Assembly: GCF_000696575.1 (NCBI RefSeq)
Contig: NZ_JMSQ01000006.1
Span: 62,001-126,000, forward strand
From: Siccibacter colletis
GTDB lineage: Bacteria; Pseudomonadota; Gammaproteobacteria; Enterobacterales; Enterobacteriaceae
Reading direction: 5' to 3'
Length of the DNA: 64,000 bases
Below the pieces are notes generated by a model that was not told where the DNA came from, ran no database searches, and was given only the letters and a program-made list of their open reading frames with translations. Made by a program: the position numbers and the translations under genes. How positions within the stretch are numbered: the stretch's first letter is position 1; the number at the start of each line of letters is the position of its first letter. Positions 1 to 8,222 of this stretch are shown piece by piece.

Positions 1-308
1 CGCGGGGCGGAAAACAGGTTACCGCCGTCATACACCACCAGATGCTTATCGCTGTTGACGCCCAGTTCGCGCATCGCCACGGCAAAGCTCTCCGGGCGCG
101 GCATCATGTGGGGAAGGGGGCTGGTGTGATCGGAGAGGGCATTGATATCGAACCAGAGCGCGCCGGGAATATGGCCGGCGCGATAGTCGATGGAGATATC
201 CAGATGCTCCTGGCCGGCCGGGGCCATGCGCGCGTCGAGGATCTGGATTTCCGGGTCATTGATGTGCTCTGCCAGCCAGTCGGCAGCGACAAAGAAAGGG
301 GTCGACAT
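1..308 (-). CDS. sseA: 3-mercaptopyruvate sulfurtransferase, N-terminal part (runs off the window)
   Basis: The reverse strand encodes the first 102 residues of a rhodanese-family protein beginning MSTPFFVAADWLAEH, and the rest lies beyond the left edge. The segment covers most of the first, non-catalytic rhodanese domain, including the conserved GHIPGA motif (about residues 46-51) and the SDHTSPLPHM stretch of the SseA group. The catalytic cysteine of the second domain is not in the window. Family members transfer sulfur from 3-mercaptopyruvate to acceptors such as cyanide or thiols in the cytoplasm. In K-12 the next gene on this side is yfhM; here it is an alpha-glucoside PTS operon on the same strand. 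Confidence 0.93.
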   Translation of the reverse strand, partial: MSTPFFVAADWLAEHINDPEIQILDARMAPAGQEHLDISIDYRAGHIPGALWFDINALSDHTSPLPHMMPRPESFAVAMRELGVNSDKHLVVYDGGNLFSAP

Positions 309-339
309 AGGTGCCTCCGTTTCATACATAGTTAACGGA

Positions 340-367
340 TTGTCGGTGTTTTTTGGCATACCGACAA
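340..367. other. 8-bp inverted repeat between the glucosidase gene and sseA
   Basis: The sequence shows a perfect inverted repeat TTGTCGGT / ACCGACAA with a 12-base spacer containing a T-run. It lies between the end of the 6-phospho-glucosidase gene and the sseA start. It could end or attenuate readthrough from the PTS operon into sseA. No clear U-tract follows the stem on the relevant strand, so the role is uncertain. Confidence 0.4.
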
Positions 368-401
368 GCACACCCCTGCTAAGTCGCGAGCACGGTTGGA
401 T

Positions 402-1766
402 TTATTTCACGGCTTCACCGTCCTGCCAGGCTTTTTTCAGCTCCGGCCAGTACGCCGCGTTGGCTGCGATCATCTCATCCAGAATCGCTTTCGCGTGCTG
501 CATACTCGGCACGGTGCGATTCAGAGTGAATGCCTGCAGCGCTTTCTCGTAGCTGCCCTCAATAGTCGCTTCCACCAGCAGTTGCTCGGAGGCGAGCTGC
601 TGCATCAGCAGGGTCTGGTGGAACAGCGGTACCGCGCCCATGCGCACCGGCTCAGGGCCGTTGGCGGTGATGTAAGCCGGTACTTCCACCATGGCATCGT
701 AAGGCAGGTTGGCGATGGCCCCTTTGTTTTCCACGATCACCAGATGGCGCTGGCGCAAATCAAAGGCCAGCGAGCAGGCGACATCGACAATAAACGCCCC
801 GTGCACCCCGACGTGGAACGCGTCCGGCAGTATCCCGGTGCGCTTGTACTCCTCTGCGGCGGCAAACAGCTTTTTCTCGCGCCCGTCCATCACTTCGTTG
901 GCCCGGGTGTAGTCCGGACGCTGGTGCGCCACGATGTCGTTCGGCATCAGGTAGTACTGCAGATACGGGTTGGGCAGATACTCCGGGAAGTGTTCCATGA
1001 TCGGCTGGATGTTGCGCCAGGTTTTCACCCATGACGGGTCCGAGTGCTGCGGGTCGGTTTGCGCCGCGTCCTCGGTGAGCAGGCCAAATTTTGCAATGTG
1101 GCGACGCAACTCCGGCAGGCGATCTTCCCCGTCTACCATCACGCGGGTAAACCAGCCGAAGTGGTTGAGGCCGAAGTAGTCCACCTCCAGCTTATGGCGA
1201 TCGACGCCCAGAATCGCACCCATATTGCGCATCGCCGCCACCGGCATATCGCAGATGTTCAGCACCCGCGCCTGCGGGCGCAGACGACGCACCCCTTCAG
1301 CCACAATCGCCGCCGGGTTGGAGTAGTTAACAATCCAGGCGTTGCTGTCAGCGTAGTGTTCCACCAGATCGATCAGCTCGACCATCGGCAGAATGGTGCG
1401 CAGCCCATAGGCCAGCCCGCCGGGGCCACAGGTCTCCTGACCCGGCACGCCGTGGCGCAGCGGGATCTTTTCATCCTGCTCGCGCATCTTGTACTGGCCG
1501 ACGCGCATTTGAGCAAAGACGAAATGCGCACCGCGAAAGGCCGTTTCCGGGTCGCTGGTGGTGGTAAAGGTGATGGTCTGACTGTGATCGCGAATCACCT
1601 TCTCCACCACCGGCGCGATGGTGTCCTGCCGGCTGCTGTCAATGTCATACAGGCGGATCTCCGCCAGCGGGAAATCCTCCAGCCGCACCATCAGGCTTTT
1701 AACGATGCCCGGGGTATAGGTGCTGCCGCCGCCGGCGATGGCTAAGATAAAAGGGGGTTTCAACAT
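402..1766 (-). CDS. 6-phospho-alpha-glucosidase, glycoside hydrolase family 4 (AglB/GlvA-like)
   Basis: A 454-residue GH4 enzyme. Visible hallmarks are the N-terminal nucleotide-binding loop AGGGSTYTPG (residues 11-20), the CGPGG motif (113-117), and the metal-site motifs NICDMP (Cys172) and GLNHFGW (His202). Members of this family use NAD+ and a divalent metal, with an oxidation-elimination mechanism, to cleave phosphorylated alpha-glucosides such as maltose-6'-phosphate and the phosphorylated sucrose isomers. The gene starts 12 bases after the PTS permease gene with a good AGGAG site, so the two form an operon: the permease imports and phosphorylates the sugar and this enzyme hydrolyses it in the cytoplasm. 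The exact sugar cannot be told from sequence; beta-linked substrates are less likely because the partner belongs to the alpha-glucoside EIICB group. Confidence 0.88.
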   Translation of the reverse strand: MLKPPFILAIAGGGSTYTPGIVKSLMVRLEDFPLAEIRLYDIDSSRQDTIAPVVEKVIRDHSQTITFTTTSDPETAFRGAHFVFAQMRVGQYKMREQDEKIPLRHGVPGQETCGPGGLAYGLRTILPMVELIDLVEHYADSNAWIVNYSNPAAIVAEGVRRLRPQARVLNICDMPVAAMRNMGAILGVDRHKLEVDYFGLNHFGWFTRVMVDGEDRLPELRRHIAKFGLLTEDAAQTDPQHSDPSWVKTWRNIQPIMEHFPEYLPNPYLQYYLMPNDIVAHQRPDYTRANEVMDGREKKLFAAAEEYKRTGILPDAFHVGVHGAFIVDVACSLAFDLRQRHLVIVENKGAIANLPYDAMVEVPAYITANGPEPVRMGAVPLFHQTLLMQQLASEQLLVEATIEGSYEKALQAFTLNRTVPSMQHAKAILDEMIAANAAYWPELKKAWQDGEAVK

Positions 1767-1778
1767 GATTTATCTCCT

Positions 1779-3323
1779 TCAGAGCAGCGGTTCGACTGCT
1801 TCACGCATTTTCTTCACATGCAGCCCGTAGACCACCTGAACGTTATTACCTTGTTTGATGATGCCTTTCGCGCCGGTGGCCTTCAGCTGCGGTTCGTCGA
1901 TGGCGGTCACGTCGCGCACCGTGACGCGCAGGCGGGTGTAGCAGTTATCCACCACGTCGATGTTGTCGCGTCCGCCGAGGCCGGCAACGATAGCCGCGCC
2001 CAGCGCGTCGTTATTGCCCTTCGCCTGGTACTCCTGCTTGCTGTAGAGGCGCGTCTCCTCGTCATCCTCTTCCCGGCCAGGGGTCTTCATGTCGAAGTAG
2101 CCAATCAGGAAACGGAATACCAGGAAGTAGAGCGCGGCCATGATCAGCCCGACCAGGATGTACATCGGCCAGTTTGATTTGGTGGTGCCGAGCGGCAGGT
2201 TATAGAGGATGAAATCGATGAAGCCATTGGCCCCGATGGCATGCACGCCAAAGAGATGGAACAGCATCATGCCAATTCCGGTCAGCACTGCATGCACCAC
2301 AAACAGCAGCGGGGCGACGAACAGGAACGAAAACTCAATCGGCTCGGTGACGCCCACCAGCATGGAGGTGAGGGCGGCGGGAATAAGGATGGCTTTGGCG
2401 GCGGCTTTACGCTCCGGCTTCGCCATCATGTACATCGCCAGCGCGGCGGCGGGCAGGCCAAACATCTTACTGATACCGCGCGCGTCCCACACCGTGGTGG
2501 CACTCAGCTGCTGCACCGACGGGCAGGCCATTTCCGCGAAGTAGATGTTGCGTGCGCCCTGATACACCGAGCCGCAGACCTCTTGCGTACCGCCCAGTTC
2601 GGTATAAAGGAACGGGGTGTAGACCAGATGATGCAGCCCGGTCGGCACCAGAATGCGCTCCAGGAAGCCGTAGATCGCCACGCCAAACGGCCCGGCCCCT
2701 TTGATGCCCAGCGCCAGGGCGCTGATACCCTGCTGGGCAAACGGCCACAGCTCGCTCATGATCACGCCCAGCAGCATGGAGACCGGCAGCATGATAATGG
2801 CAACGAAGCAGTGTCCGGAGTAGATCGCCATCGCGCCGGAAAACTGCACCCCCGAATAGCGGTTATACAGGTAACCGGACAACGCGCCGGTGAGGATCCC
2901 GGCGAACACCCCCATCTCCAGCACCTGCACGCCCAGCACCATGCCCTGACCGGCAGCGCGCATCTGTTCTGCCGGGGCGATGTCGCCCTGCAACTGCAGC
3001 GTCACGTTCATGGCGTTGATAAAAACGATAAAGGTCACGAGGCCAATCAGCGCGGCGTAACCTTTATCGCGACTGGCAAGACCGATGGGGATACCCACCG
3101 CAAACACCATCGCCAGGTTCGCCAGCACCGACACCGCTGATTTGGCGATAAACTGCCCGGTATTCTGCACCGCCTGATGGCCGAGGAAGGGCAGGTACTC
3201 GGCGAGATTGCCATTGCCGAGAATATTACCAACGGCAATAAACAGCCCGACAATGGGCAGGATCAGTACCGGACCGTAGAGGGATTTACCGAAGTTTTGC
3301 AGGGCATTCACGGCTCGTCTCAT
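1779..3323 (-). CDS. PTS alpha-glucoside-specific EIICB permease (AglA/GlvC-like)
   Basis: A 514-residue fused PTS permease. The N-terminal EIIC membrane domain (about residues 1-410, multiple hydrophobic helices) contains the conserved GVTEPIEFSF motif. The C-terminal EIIB domain (about 435-514) carries the phosphorylated cysteine in NCYTRLRV (Cys461). It resembles the maltose/alpha-glucoside group (GlvC, MalP, AglA). There is no EIIA domain, so phosphate must come from a glucose-type EIIA (Crr), as is known for this group. It is the first gene of a two-gene operon with the downstream 6-phospho-alpha-glucosidase. The ATG is preceded by a modest AAGAGAG site. No dedicated regulator gene is adjacent; a perfect palindrome about 100 bases upstream is a candidate operator. 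Confidence 0.88.
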   Translation of the reverse strand: MRRAVNALQNFGKSLYGPVLILPIVGLFIAVGNILGNGNLAEYLPFLGHQAVQNTGQFIAKSAVSVLANLAMVFAVGIPIGLASRDKGYAALIGLVTFIVFINAMNVTLQLQGDIAPAEQMRAAGQGMVLGVQVLEMGVFAGILTGALSGYLYNRYSGVQFSGAMAIYSGHCFVAIIMLPVSMLLGVIMSELWPFAQQGISALALGIKGAGPFGVAIYGFLERILVPTGLHHLVYTPFLYTELGGTQEVCGSVYQGARNIYFAEMACPSVQQLSATTVWDARGISKMFGLPAAALAMYMMAKPERKAAAKAILIPAALTSMLVGVTEPIEFSFLFVAPLLFVVHAVLTGIGMMLFHLFGVHAIGANGFIDFILYNLPLGTTKSNWPMYILVGLIMAALYFLVFRFLIGYFDMKTPGREEDDEETRLYSKQEYQAKGNNDALGAAIVAGLGGRDNIDVVDNCYTRLRVTVRDVTAIDEPQLKATGAKGIIKQGNNVQVVYGLHVKKMREAVEPLL

Positions 3324-3420
3324 TTAGCGCTCTCTTGTTATCGTCTGGCTAAAATGCGCACCGGGGTGCGAGATGGGAGTAAAGGTAGCAACCGCGCAGG
3401 GGGGATGGCTAACTATCTGC

Positions 3421-3435
3421 TTGTTTTAAAAACAA
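3421..3435. promoter_or_regulatory. Palindrome upstream of the alpha-glucoside PTS operon, candidate operator
   Basis: TTGTTTTAAAAACAA is a perfect 7-1-7 palindrome 98 bases before the EIICB start. Sugar PTS operons are usually controlled by a local repressor, but no regulator gene lies beside this one. The match to any known operator is not established; this is inferred from symmetry and position. Confidence 0.35.
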
Positions 3436-3468
3436 ATAACCCAAAAGGTAACATGTAACGTTTCAGGC

Positions 3469-3484
3469 TGTGATCGCGCTGGCA
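3469..3484. promoter_or_regulatory. Weak CRP-like site before the PTS operon
   Basis: TGTGATCGCGCTGGCA has a perfect left CRP half-site (TGTGA) and a poor right half. CRP control would be normal for a non-preferred sugar operon, but the site is about 145 bases from the start codon and only half conserved. Confidence 0.2.
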
Positions 3485-3621
3485 TTTCTGTGAAGGCGCG
3501 ATGCGTTGAGGCTGGCGATTGTCCGGAAGTCACATTACGCACTCATCATGGTGAGGATTGCAGGGCATAATCAGGGTGCAGCGGGAAGGCATATCCCGGC
3601 ATCAGACGGCAAACTGCGGGT

Positions 3622-3655
3622 AAATTGCGCGGTGTTGCCGATAATCGCGCAATTT
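3622..3655. other. 10-bp perfect inverted repeat upstream of ndk
   Basis: AAATTGCGCG and CGCGCAATTT form a perfect 10-bp inverted repeat with a 14-base spacer, ending about 24 bases before the ndk -35 region. It could be a terminator remnant of a gene formerly upstream (pbpC in K-12) or a protein site. The remainder of the 448-base gap between the PTS operon and ndk shows only the sites listed separately. Confidence 0.45.
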
Positions 3656-3678
3656 TAAAAAAATGTTACCTTCATCCA

Positions 3679-3707
3679 TAGGCAAGGGCGCAACGGGCCT
3701 TTATAAT
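3679..3707 (+). promoter_or_regulatory. ndk promoter
   Basis: TAGGCA, a 17-base spacer and a perfect TATAAT (3702-3707) form a sigma-70 promoter 64 bases upstream of the ndk ATG. The same arrangement is present before ndk in E. coli as I remember it. Confidence 0.65.
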
Positions 3708-3771
3708 CCGCGCCACGCCAAAAACCGGCAGCGTTTGCTGGTGCTAACAGAACAACTCACAGAGGTAATCA

Positions 3772-4203
3772 ATGGCTATTGAACGTACGTTTTCCATCAT
3801 CAAACCGAACGCCGTCGCTAAAAACGTAATCGGTGCAATCTTCGCGCGTTTTGAAGCCGCTGGTTTCAAAATCGTCGGCACCAAAATGCTGCACCTGAGC
3901 GTAGAGCAGGCTCGCGGTTTCTACGCTGAGCACGACGGTAAGCCGTTCTTCGACGGTCTGGTGGAATTCATGACCTCTGGCCCGATCGTGGTTTCCGTAC
4001 TGGAAGGCGAAAACGCCGTACAGCGTCACCGCGACATCCTGGGTGCTACCAACCCGGCGAACGCGCTGGCCGGTACCCTGCGTGCCGACTACGCTGACAG
4101 CTTCACCGAGAACGGCACCCACGGTTCCGACTCCGTAGAATCTGCTGCGCGTGAAATTGCCTACTTCTTCGCAGAAGGCGAAGTGTGCCCGCGCACTCGC
4201 TAA
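3772..4203 (+). CDS. ndk: Nucleoside diphosphate kinase
   Basis: The 143-residue protein matches E. coli Ndk in length and almost throughout in sequence. The active-site histidine lies in NGTHGSDS (His117), and the protein ends with the characteristic EVCPRTR. It transfers the gamma phosphate of ATP to other nucleoside diphosphates, balancing NTP and dNTP pools in the cytoplasm as a tetramer. It is monocistronic: a sigma-70 promoter lies just upstream and a strong terminator follows. An AGAGG site precedes the ATG. Confidence 0.98.
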   Translation: MAIERTFSIIKPNAVAKNVIGAIFARFEAAGFKIVGTKMLHLSVEQARGFYAEHDGKPFFDGLVEFMTSGPIVVSVLEGENAVQRHRDILGATNPANALAGTLRADYADSFTENGTHGSDSVESAAREIAYFFAEGEVCPRTR

Positions 4204-4289
4204 TCCTGTCGCCGGGGATATTTACACTTTATTTACCCCCGTCAGCGTTCAGTGATGGCAACCCTGCCTGAGAATTTGTACAATACTGC

Positions 4290-4325
4290 GCCCCGGCAAG
4301 CTTACGCTGCCGGGGCCTTTTTATT
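4290..4325 (+). terminator. Rho-independent terminator after ndk
   Basis: GCCCCGGCA / TGCCGGGGC stem (9 bp, 9-base loop) followed by CCTTTTTATTT. It separates ndk from rlmN. Confidence 0.85.
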
Positions 4326-4377
4326 TAATTCACCCTCCTGGGGCCACAACGTGTAACAACGAGGCCGGAAGAAAATT

Positions 4378-5544
4378 ATGTCTGAATGCACTACCACGCC
4401 TGAGGTGTCATCCTCGGCGCTCTCCCCGAAAGCTGAAAAAATCAACCTGCTGGATCTTAACCGTCAGCAGATGCGCGAGTTCCTTCAAACGCTAGGCGAA
4501 AAACCGTTTCGTGCCGACCAGGTGATGAAGTGGATCTATCACTATTGCTGCGACGATTTTGATGAGATGACCGACATCAACAAGGTGCTGCGCGGCAAAC
4601 TGAAGGAAGTGGCGGAAATCCGCGCACCGGAAGTGGTCGAAGAGCAGCGCTCCTCCGACGGCACCATTAAGTGGGCCATCGCAGTCGGCGACCAGCGGGT
4701 TGAAACCGTGTATATCCCGGAAGAAGACCGCGCTACGCTGTGCGTCTCCTCCCAGGTCGGGTGCGCGCTTGAGTGTAAATTCTGCTCCACCGCGCAGCAG
4801 GGCTTTAACCGTAACCTGCGCGTGTCGGAAATCATCGGCCAGGTGTGGCGTGCGGCGAAAATCATCGGCGCGCAGAAAGTCACCGGCACTCGCCCTATCA
4901 CCAACGTGGTGATGATGGGGATGGGTGAACCGCTGCTGAACCTGACGAACGTGGTGCCGGCAATGGAAATCATGCTTGATGATTTCGGTTTTGGCCTGTC
5001 GAAACGCCGCGTTACGCTCTCCACCTCGGGCGTGGTGCCTGCGCTGGACAAGCTCGGCGATATGATCGACGTCGCGCTGGCGATCTCCCTGCACGCGCCG
5101 AACGATGAAATTCGTGACGAAATTGTACCGATCAACAAAAAGTACAATATCGAAACCTTCCTCGCCGCGGTGCGCCGTTATCTGGATAAGTCGAACGCCA
5201 ACCAGGGTCGCGTTACCATCGAGTACGTGATGCTCGATCACGTCAACGACGGCACCGAACACGCGCACCAGTTGGCAGAAGTGCTGAAAGACACGCCGTG
5301 CAAAATCAACCTGATCCCGTGGAACCCCTTCCCGGGCGCGCCTTACGATCGCAGCTCCAACAGCCGCATCGACCGTTTCTCCAAGGTGCTGATGAGCTAT
5401 GGCTTTACCACTATCGTGCGTAAAACCCGCGGCGACGACATCGACGCTGCATGCGGACAGCTGGCGGGCGAGGTGATTGACCGTACCAAACGCACCATGA
5501 AAAAGCGTTTGCAGGGTGAACCAATCGCGGTGAAAGCCGTCTGA
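4378..5544 (+). CDS. rlmN: Dual-specificity 23S rRNA (A2503) / tRNA (A37) C2-methyltransferase
   Basis: A 388-residue radical-SAM enzyme. The iron-sulfur motif CALECKFC supplies Cys129, Cys133 and Cys136, and the MGMGEPLLN and [17 protein letters not shown] segments are typical of RlmN. The family methylates C2 of A2503 in the peptidyl-transferase centre and A37 in some tRNAs, using a methyl-cysteine intermediate; the near-C-terminal cysteine in AACGQL fits that role. The N-terminal 20 residues differ from E. coli, but length is nearly the same. The GAGG site upstream supports the ATG. It is followed by a long gap before rodZ. Confidence 0.97.
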   Translation: MSECTTTPEVSSSALSPKAEKINLLDLNRQQMREFLQTLGEKPFRADQVMKWIYHYCCDDFDEMTDINKVLRGKLKEVAEIRAPEVVEEQRSSDGTIKWAIAVGDQRVETVYIPEEDRATLCVSSQVGCALECKFCSTAQQGFNRNLRVSEIIGQVWRAAKIIGAQKVTGTRPITNVVMMGMGEPLLNLTNVVPAMEIMLDDFGFGLSKRRVTLSTSGVVPALDKLGDMIDVALAISLHAPNDEIRDEIVPINKKYNIETFLAAVRRYLDKSNANQGRVTIEYVMLDHVNDGTEHAHQLAEVLKDTPCKINLIPWNPFPGAPYDRSSNSRIDRFSKVLMSYGFTTIVRKTRGDDIDAACGQLAGEVIDRTKRTMKKRLQGEPIAVKAV

Positions 5545-5556
5545 CAGTGAGTCAAT

Positions 5557-5586
5557 ATGCCGCTCGCCAGGGTTGTCGGGCGGCAT
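5557..5586 (+). other. Hairpin just after rlmN
   Basis: ATGCCGC / GCGGCAT form a stem with a partly pairing 16-base interior (further C-G pairs inside). No T-run follows, so it looks more like an mRNA 3' stabilising stem or a weak attenuator than an intrinsic terminator. Confidence 0.4.
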
Positions 5587-5773
5587 GTTCAGCATATCCA
5601 GTGGGATATAACTACTGTTTATGCGTTCTGTGCTCTGCCCGGCGTAATAATTACGGTGCGTTTTTTTCCGGTTTGAGGCAGTATGTAACGGCACAACAAC
5701 AGGTTAGCGAGATGGCATCGTGACGAGCGGACTGGCGTGCGCAGACAGTGGGGTAAAAGCTGTCTATGGTTAA

Positions 5774-5911
5774 CAGAGCCAGAGCGTCCGGATGACCGTT
5801 CAGGGGTTAATCTGCAAGGGATGCATCGCTTATACCGGGTGGGTAGCGGGCAACACCGCTTTTCGCAGAGCGCTTACGCGGTGCGGGCTGAACCAACGGG
5901 TTCTGGCTCTG
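5774..5911 (+). promoter_or_regulatory. Nested inverted repeats in the rodZ leader, candidate structured RNA
   Basis: Within the 409-base rlmN-rodZ gap, three inverted repeats nest inside each other. The outer pair is CAGAGCCAGA (5774-5783) with TCTGGCTCTG (5902-5911). The next is GTTCAG (5798-5803) with CTGAAC (5888-5893). The inner one is CACCGC (5854-5859) with GCGGTG (5878-5883). They would give one long branched stem ending 42 bases before the rodZ ATG. No ORF with convincing coding character covers this stretch. A cis-acting leader is inferred; no known riboswitch family is recognised. Confidence 0.4.
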
Positions 5912-5953
5912 CATCAGGTTCTTTTAATTTAAACAGTACCACCAGTCCAGCTA

Positions 5954-6961
5954 ATGAATACTGAAGCCACTCACGACCAAAATACAGCACTCTCCACGGG
6001 CCAGCGCCTGCGCACCGCTCGTGAACAACTCGGACTGAGCCAGCAGGCGGTTGCTGAACGCCTTTGCCTGAAGGTTTCTACCGTCCGTGACATCGAAGAG
6101 GACACCCTGCCGGCCGACCTGGCAGCGACGTTTCTGCGTGGTTACATTCGCTCTTACGCCCGCGTCGTTCACATTCCTGAAGAAGAACTGCTGCCGGCGG
6201 CGAAAAAAGAAGAACCTTTTCGCCCGAAAGTGAATACCGTCCAGGGCATGACCCTCGGCAAGCGCCGCAAAAAGCGCGATGGCCTGCTGTGGAGCTTCAC
6301 TATCCTGGTGGTACTGGTTGTTGTCGGTCTGACCGGCACCTGGTGGTGGCAAAATCATCAGGCGCAGCAGGACGAGATCACCTCAATGGCCGATCAGTCC
6401 AGCGCGCGTCTGAATGAAGGCAACCAGACCAGCCAGCCGATTGACCTGAACACCGGTGCGGCGTCGACAGACACCACTGCGGTGGAACCTCAGGCTATCA
6501 CCCCGGATCAAACCGTTTCGCAACCGGCTCCGGTTGCGCCAGCCGCAGAACCGGCACAGCCTGCAGAGGCGGCACCGGCTACCGCGGCCACTGACAGCCC
6601 GGCTGCCGCAGTGGTTCCTCCTGCGCAAACCGATATCAGTACGCTGCCGCAAACCCCGGCGACTACCGCAGACGCCGCGCCAACCGGTGCGGCGGCGGAT
6701 GCCAATGCGCTGCAGCTGAGCTTCAACGCCGACTGCTGGCTGGAAGTGACCGATGCCAGCGGCAAAAAACTGTTCAGCGGCATGCAGCGCAGCGGTGGCA
6801 ACTTAACGCTTGCCGGCCAGACGCCGTACCGCCTGAAAATTGGCGCGCCGGCGGCCGTGCAGATTCAATTCCAGGGTAAACCTGTCGATCTCAGTCGTTT
6901 TATCAGAACAAACCAGGTTGCTCGTCTCACCCTCAATGCCGAACAATCAGCAGCACAGTAA
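5954..6961 (+). CDS. rodZ: Cytoskeletal membrane protein RodZ
   Basis: A 335-residue bitopic protein. It has a cytoplasmic helix-turn-helix of the Xre/Cro type (about residues 15-80), a basic KRRKKRDG stretch (103-110), one membrane span (about 111-132), a long Ala/Pro/Thr-rich periplasmic linker (about 150-250) and the C-terminal DUF4115-type domain (about 250-330). RodZ links MreB filaments to the cell-wall elongation machinery and is needed for rod shape. The linker differs from E. coli, as expected for a low-complexity region, while both ends are conserved. ispG follows 27 bases later, so they are probably cotranscribed. The leader upstream is long and has nested repeats. Confidence 0.96.
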   Translation: MNTEATHDQNTALSTGQRLRTAREQLGLSQQAVAERLCLKVSTVRDIEEDTLPADLAATFLRGYIRSYARVVHIPEEELLPAAKKEEPFRPKVNTVQGMTLGKRRKKRDGLLWSFTILVVLVVVGLTGTWWWQNHQAQQDEITSMADQSSARLNEGNQTSQPIDLNTGAASTDTTAVEPQAITPDQTVSQPAPVAPAAEPAQPAEAAPATAATDSPAAAVVPPAQTDISTLPQTPATTADAAPTGAAADANALQLSFNADCWLEVTDASGKKLFSGMQRSGGNLTLAGQTPYRLKIGAPAAVQIQFQGKPVDLSRFIRTNQVARLTLNAEQSAAQ

Positions 6962-6988
6962 CAGACGGGCGATTGCTGAGGGAAAAGT

Positions 6989-8107
6989 ATGCATAACGAA
7001 GCGCCAATTCAGCGCAGAAAATCGAAACGGATTTACGTAGGTAACGTCCCGATTGGGGATGGTGCGCCGATCGCGGTTCAGTCCATGACCAACACTCGCA
7101 CCACGGATGTGGAAGCGACGGTGAATCAGATCAGGGCGCTGGAGCGCGTGGGTGCCGATATCGTTCGCGTATCCGTGCCGACAATGGACGCCGCCGAGGC
7201 GTTTAAACTTATCAAGCAGCAGGTTAACCTGCCGCTGGTTGCCGATATTCACTTTGACTACCGTATCGCCCTGAAAGTGGCCGAGTACGGCGTCGATTGT
7301 CTGCGTATCAACCCGGGCAATATCGGTAACGAAGAGCGTATCCGCCAGGTGGTGGACTGCGCGCGTGACAAAAATATTCCTATCCGCATCGGCGTCAACG
7401 CCGGCTCGCTTGAGAAAGATCTGCAGGAAAAGTACGGCGAACCTACGCCGCAGGCGCTGCTTGAATCCGCCATGCGCCACGTTGATCATCTCGATCGTCT
7501 CAACTTCGATCAGTTCAAGGTGAGCGTGAAGGCCTCTGACGTGTTCCTTGCGGTGGAATCCTATCGCCTGCTGGCAAAGCAGATCGATCAGCCGCTGCAC
7601 CTCGGGATCACCGAAGCGGGCGGCGCGCGCAGCGGGGCGGTGAAATCGGCGATTGGTCTCGGCCTGCTGCTTTCTGAAGGTATCGGCGATACGCTGCGCG
7701 TTTCGCTGGCCGCCGATCCGGTGGAAGAGATCAAAGTCGGTTTCGACATTCTCAAATCCCTGCGTATCCGCTCGCGTGGCATTAACTTCATCGCCTGCCC
7801 AACCTGTTCACGCCAGGAGTTTGACGTGATCGGTACGGTGAACGCGCTGGAGCAGCGTCTCGAAGATATCATCACCCCGATGGACGTCTCCATTATCGGC
7901 TGCGTGGTAAACGGGCCGGGCGAAGCGCTGGTTTCGACCCTGGGCGTCACTGGCGGTAACCGCAAAAGCGGCTTCTACGAAGACGGCCTGCGTAAGGATC
8001 GTCTCGACAACGACGACATGATCGCCCAGCTCGAAGCCCGCATCCGCGCGAAAGCCACGATGCTGGATGAGAGCCAGCGTATCCACGTCCAGCAACTTGA
8101 AAAATAA
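6989..8107 (+). CDS. ispG: 4-hydroxy-3-methylbut-2-en-1-yl diphosphate synthase (flavodoxin)
   Basis: The 372-residue protein equals E. coli IspG (GcpE) in length. It carries the 4Fe-4S cysteines in [11 protein letters not shown] (about Cys270 and Cys273) and a third cysteine in [10 protein letters not shown] (about 305), followed by the conserved glutamate. It reduces methylerythritol cyclodiphosphate to HMBPP in the MEP isoprenoid pathway, taking electrons from flavodoxin. The start is the ATG after the GAGGG site at about 6980. It lies between rodZ and hisS on the same strand; an intrinsic terminator after it limits readthrough into hisS. Confidence 0.98.
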   Translation: MHNEAPIQRRKSKRIYVGNVPIGDGAPIAVQSMTNTRTTDVEATVNQIRALERVGADIVRVSVPTMDAAEAFKLIKQQVNLPLVADIHFDYRIALKVAEYGVDCLRINPGNIGNEERIRQVVDCARDKNIPIRIGVNAGSLEKDLQEKYGEPTPQALLESAMRHVDHLDRLNFDQFKVSVKASDVFLAVESYRLLAKQIDQPLHLGITEAGGARSGAVKSAIGLGLLLSEGIGDTLRVSLAADPVEEIKVGFDILKSLRIRSRGINFIACPTCSRQEFDVIGTVNALEQRLEDIITPMDVSIIGCVVNGPGEALVSTLGVTGGNRKSGFYEDGLRKDRLDNDDMIAQLEARIRAKATMLDESQRIHVQQLEK

Positions 8108-8115
8108 TCTCAACA

Positions 8116-8145
8116 TTGGGAAGCAGATAGCTTCCCGTGTATGAT
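8116..8145 (+). promoter_or_regulatory. hisS promoter
   Basis: TTGGGA, an 18-base spacer and TATGAT preceded by TG (extended -10) form a sigma-70 promoter. Transcription would begin at about 8152, inside the 5' arm of the terminator stem that follows. Confidence 0.6.
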
Positions 8146-8199
8146 TGAACCCGCGAGGCGCCCGGCAAGCCGGTGTCGCCGGGAACGGGTTCATTTTTT
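8146..8199 (+). terminator. Intrinsic terminator between ispG and hisS
   Basis: TGAACCCG / CGGGTTCA outer stem with an inner CCCGGC / GCCGGG stem, followed by TTTTTT. Transcripts from ispG can form the whole structure. Transcripts starting at the overlapping hisS promoter would lack most of the outer 5' arm. Confidence 0.75.
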
Positions 8200-8222
8200 G
8201 TATCAGACAGCAGAGAACTAAC

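Larger units (their letters stand above)
8108..8199 (+). ncRNA. sroE: Likely SroE small RNA (ispG 3' end / hisS leader)
   Basis: In E. coli the short RNA SroE maps, from memory, to the ispG-hisS intergenic region. The equivalent region here keeps the same overall design: about 90 bases ending in a strong GC stem and T-run. Identification rests on position and on the shared terminator, not on an alignment, and the 5' end is approximate. It may be a processed or terminated product rather than a separate gene. Confidence 0.45.

Noticed and set aside
4268..4284. Promoter-like TACAAT just before the ndk terminator
   Set aside because: A transcript from it would run straight into the terminator stem, and no good -35 is present; probably chance.
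4492..5694. 400-codon open frame opposite rlmN
   Set aside because: It is the antisense of a highly conserved gene, is rich in His/Arg/Val as expected of shadow frames in GC-rich DNA, and has no ribosome site or family resemblance.
5737..5964. 75-codon frame in the rlmN-rodZ gap
   Set aside because: It overlaps the rodZ start, has no ribosome site, and the same bases form nested inverted repeats, so a leader RNA explains the region better.
8145..8222. 26-codon N-terminal extension of hisS
   Set aside because: It lies inside the terminator and leader; the GTG at 8223 gives the family N-terminus.
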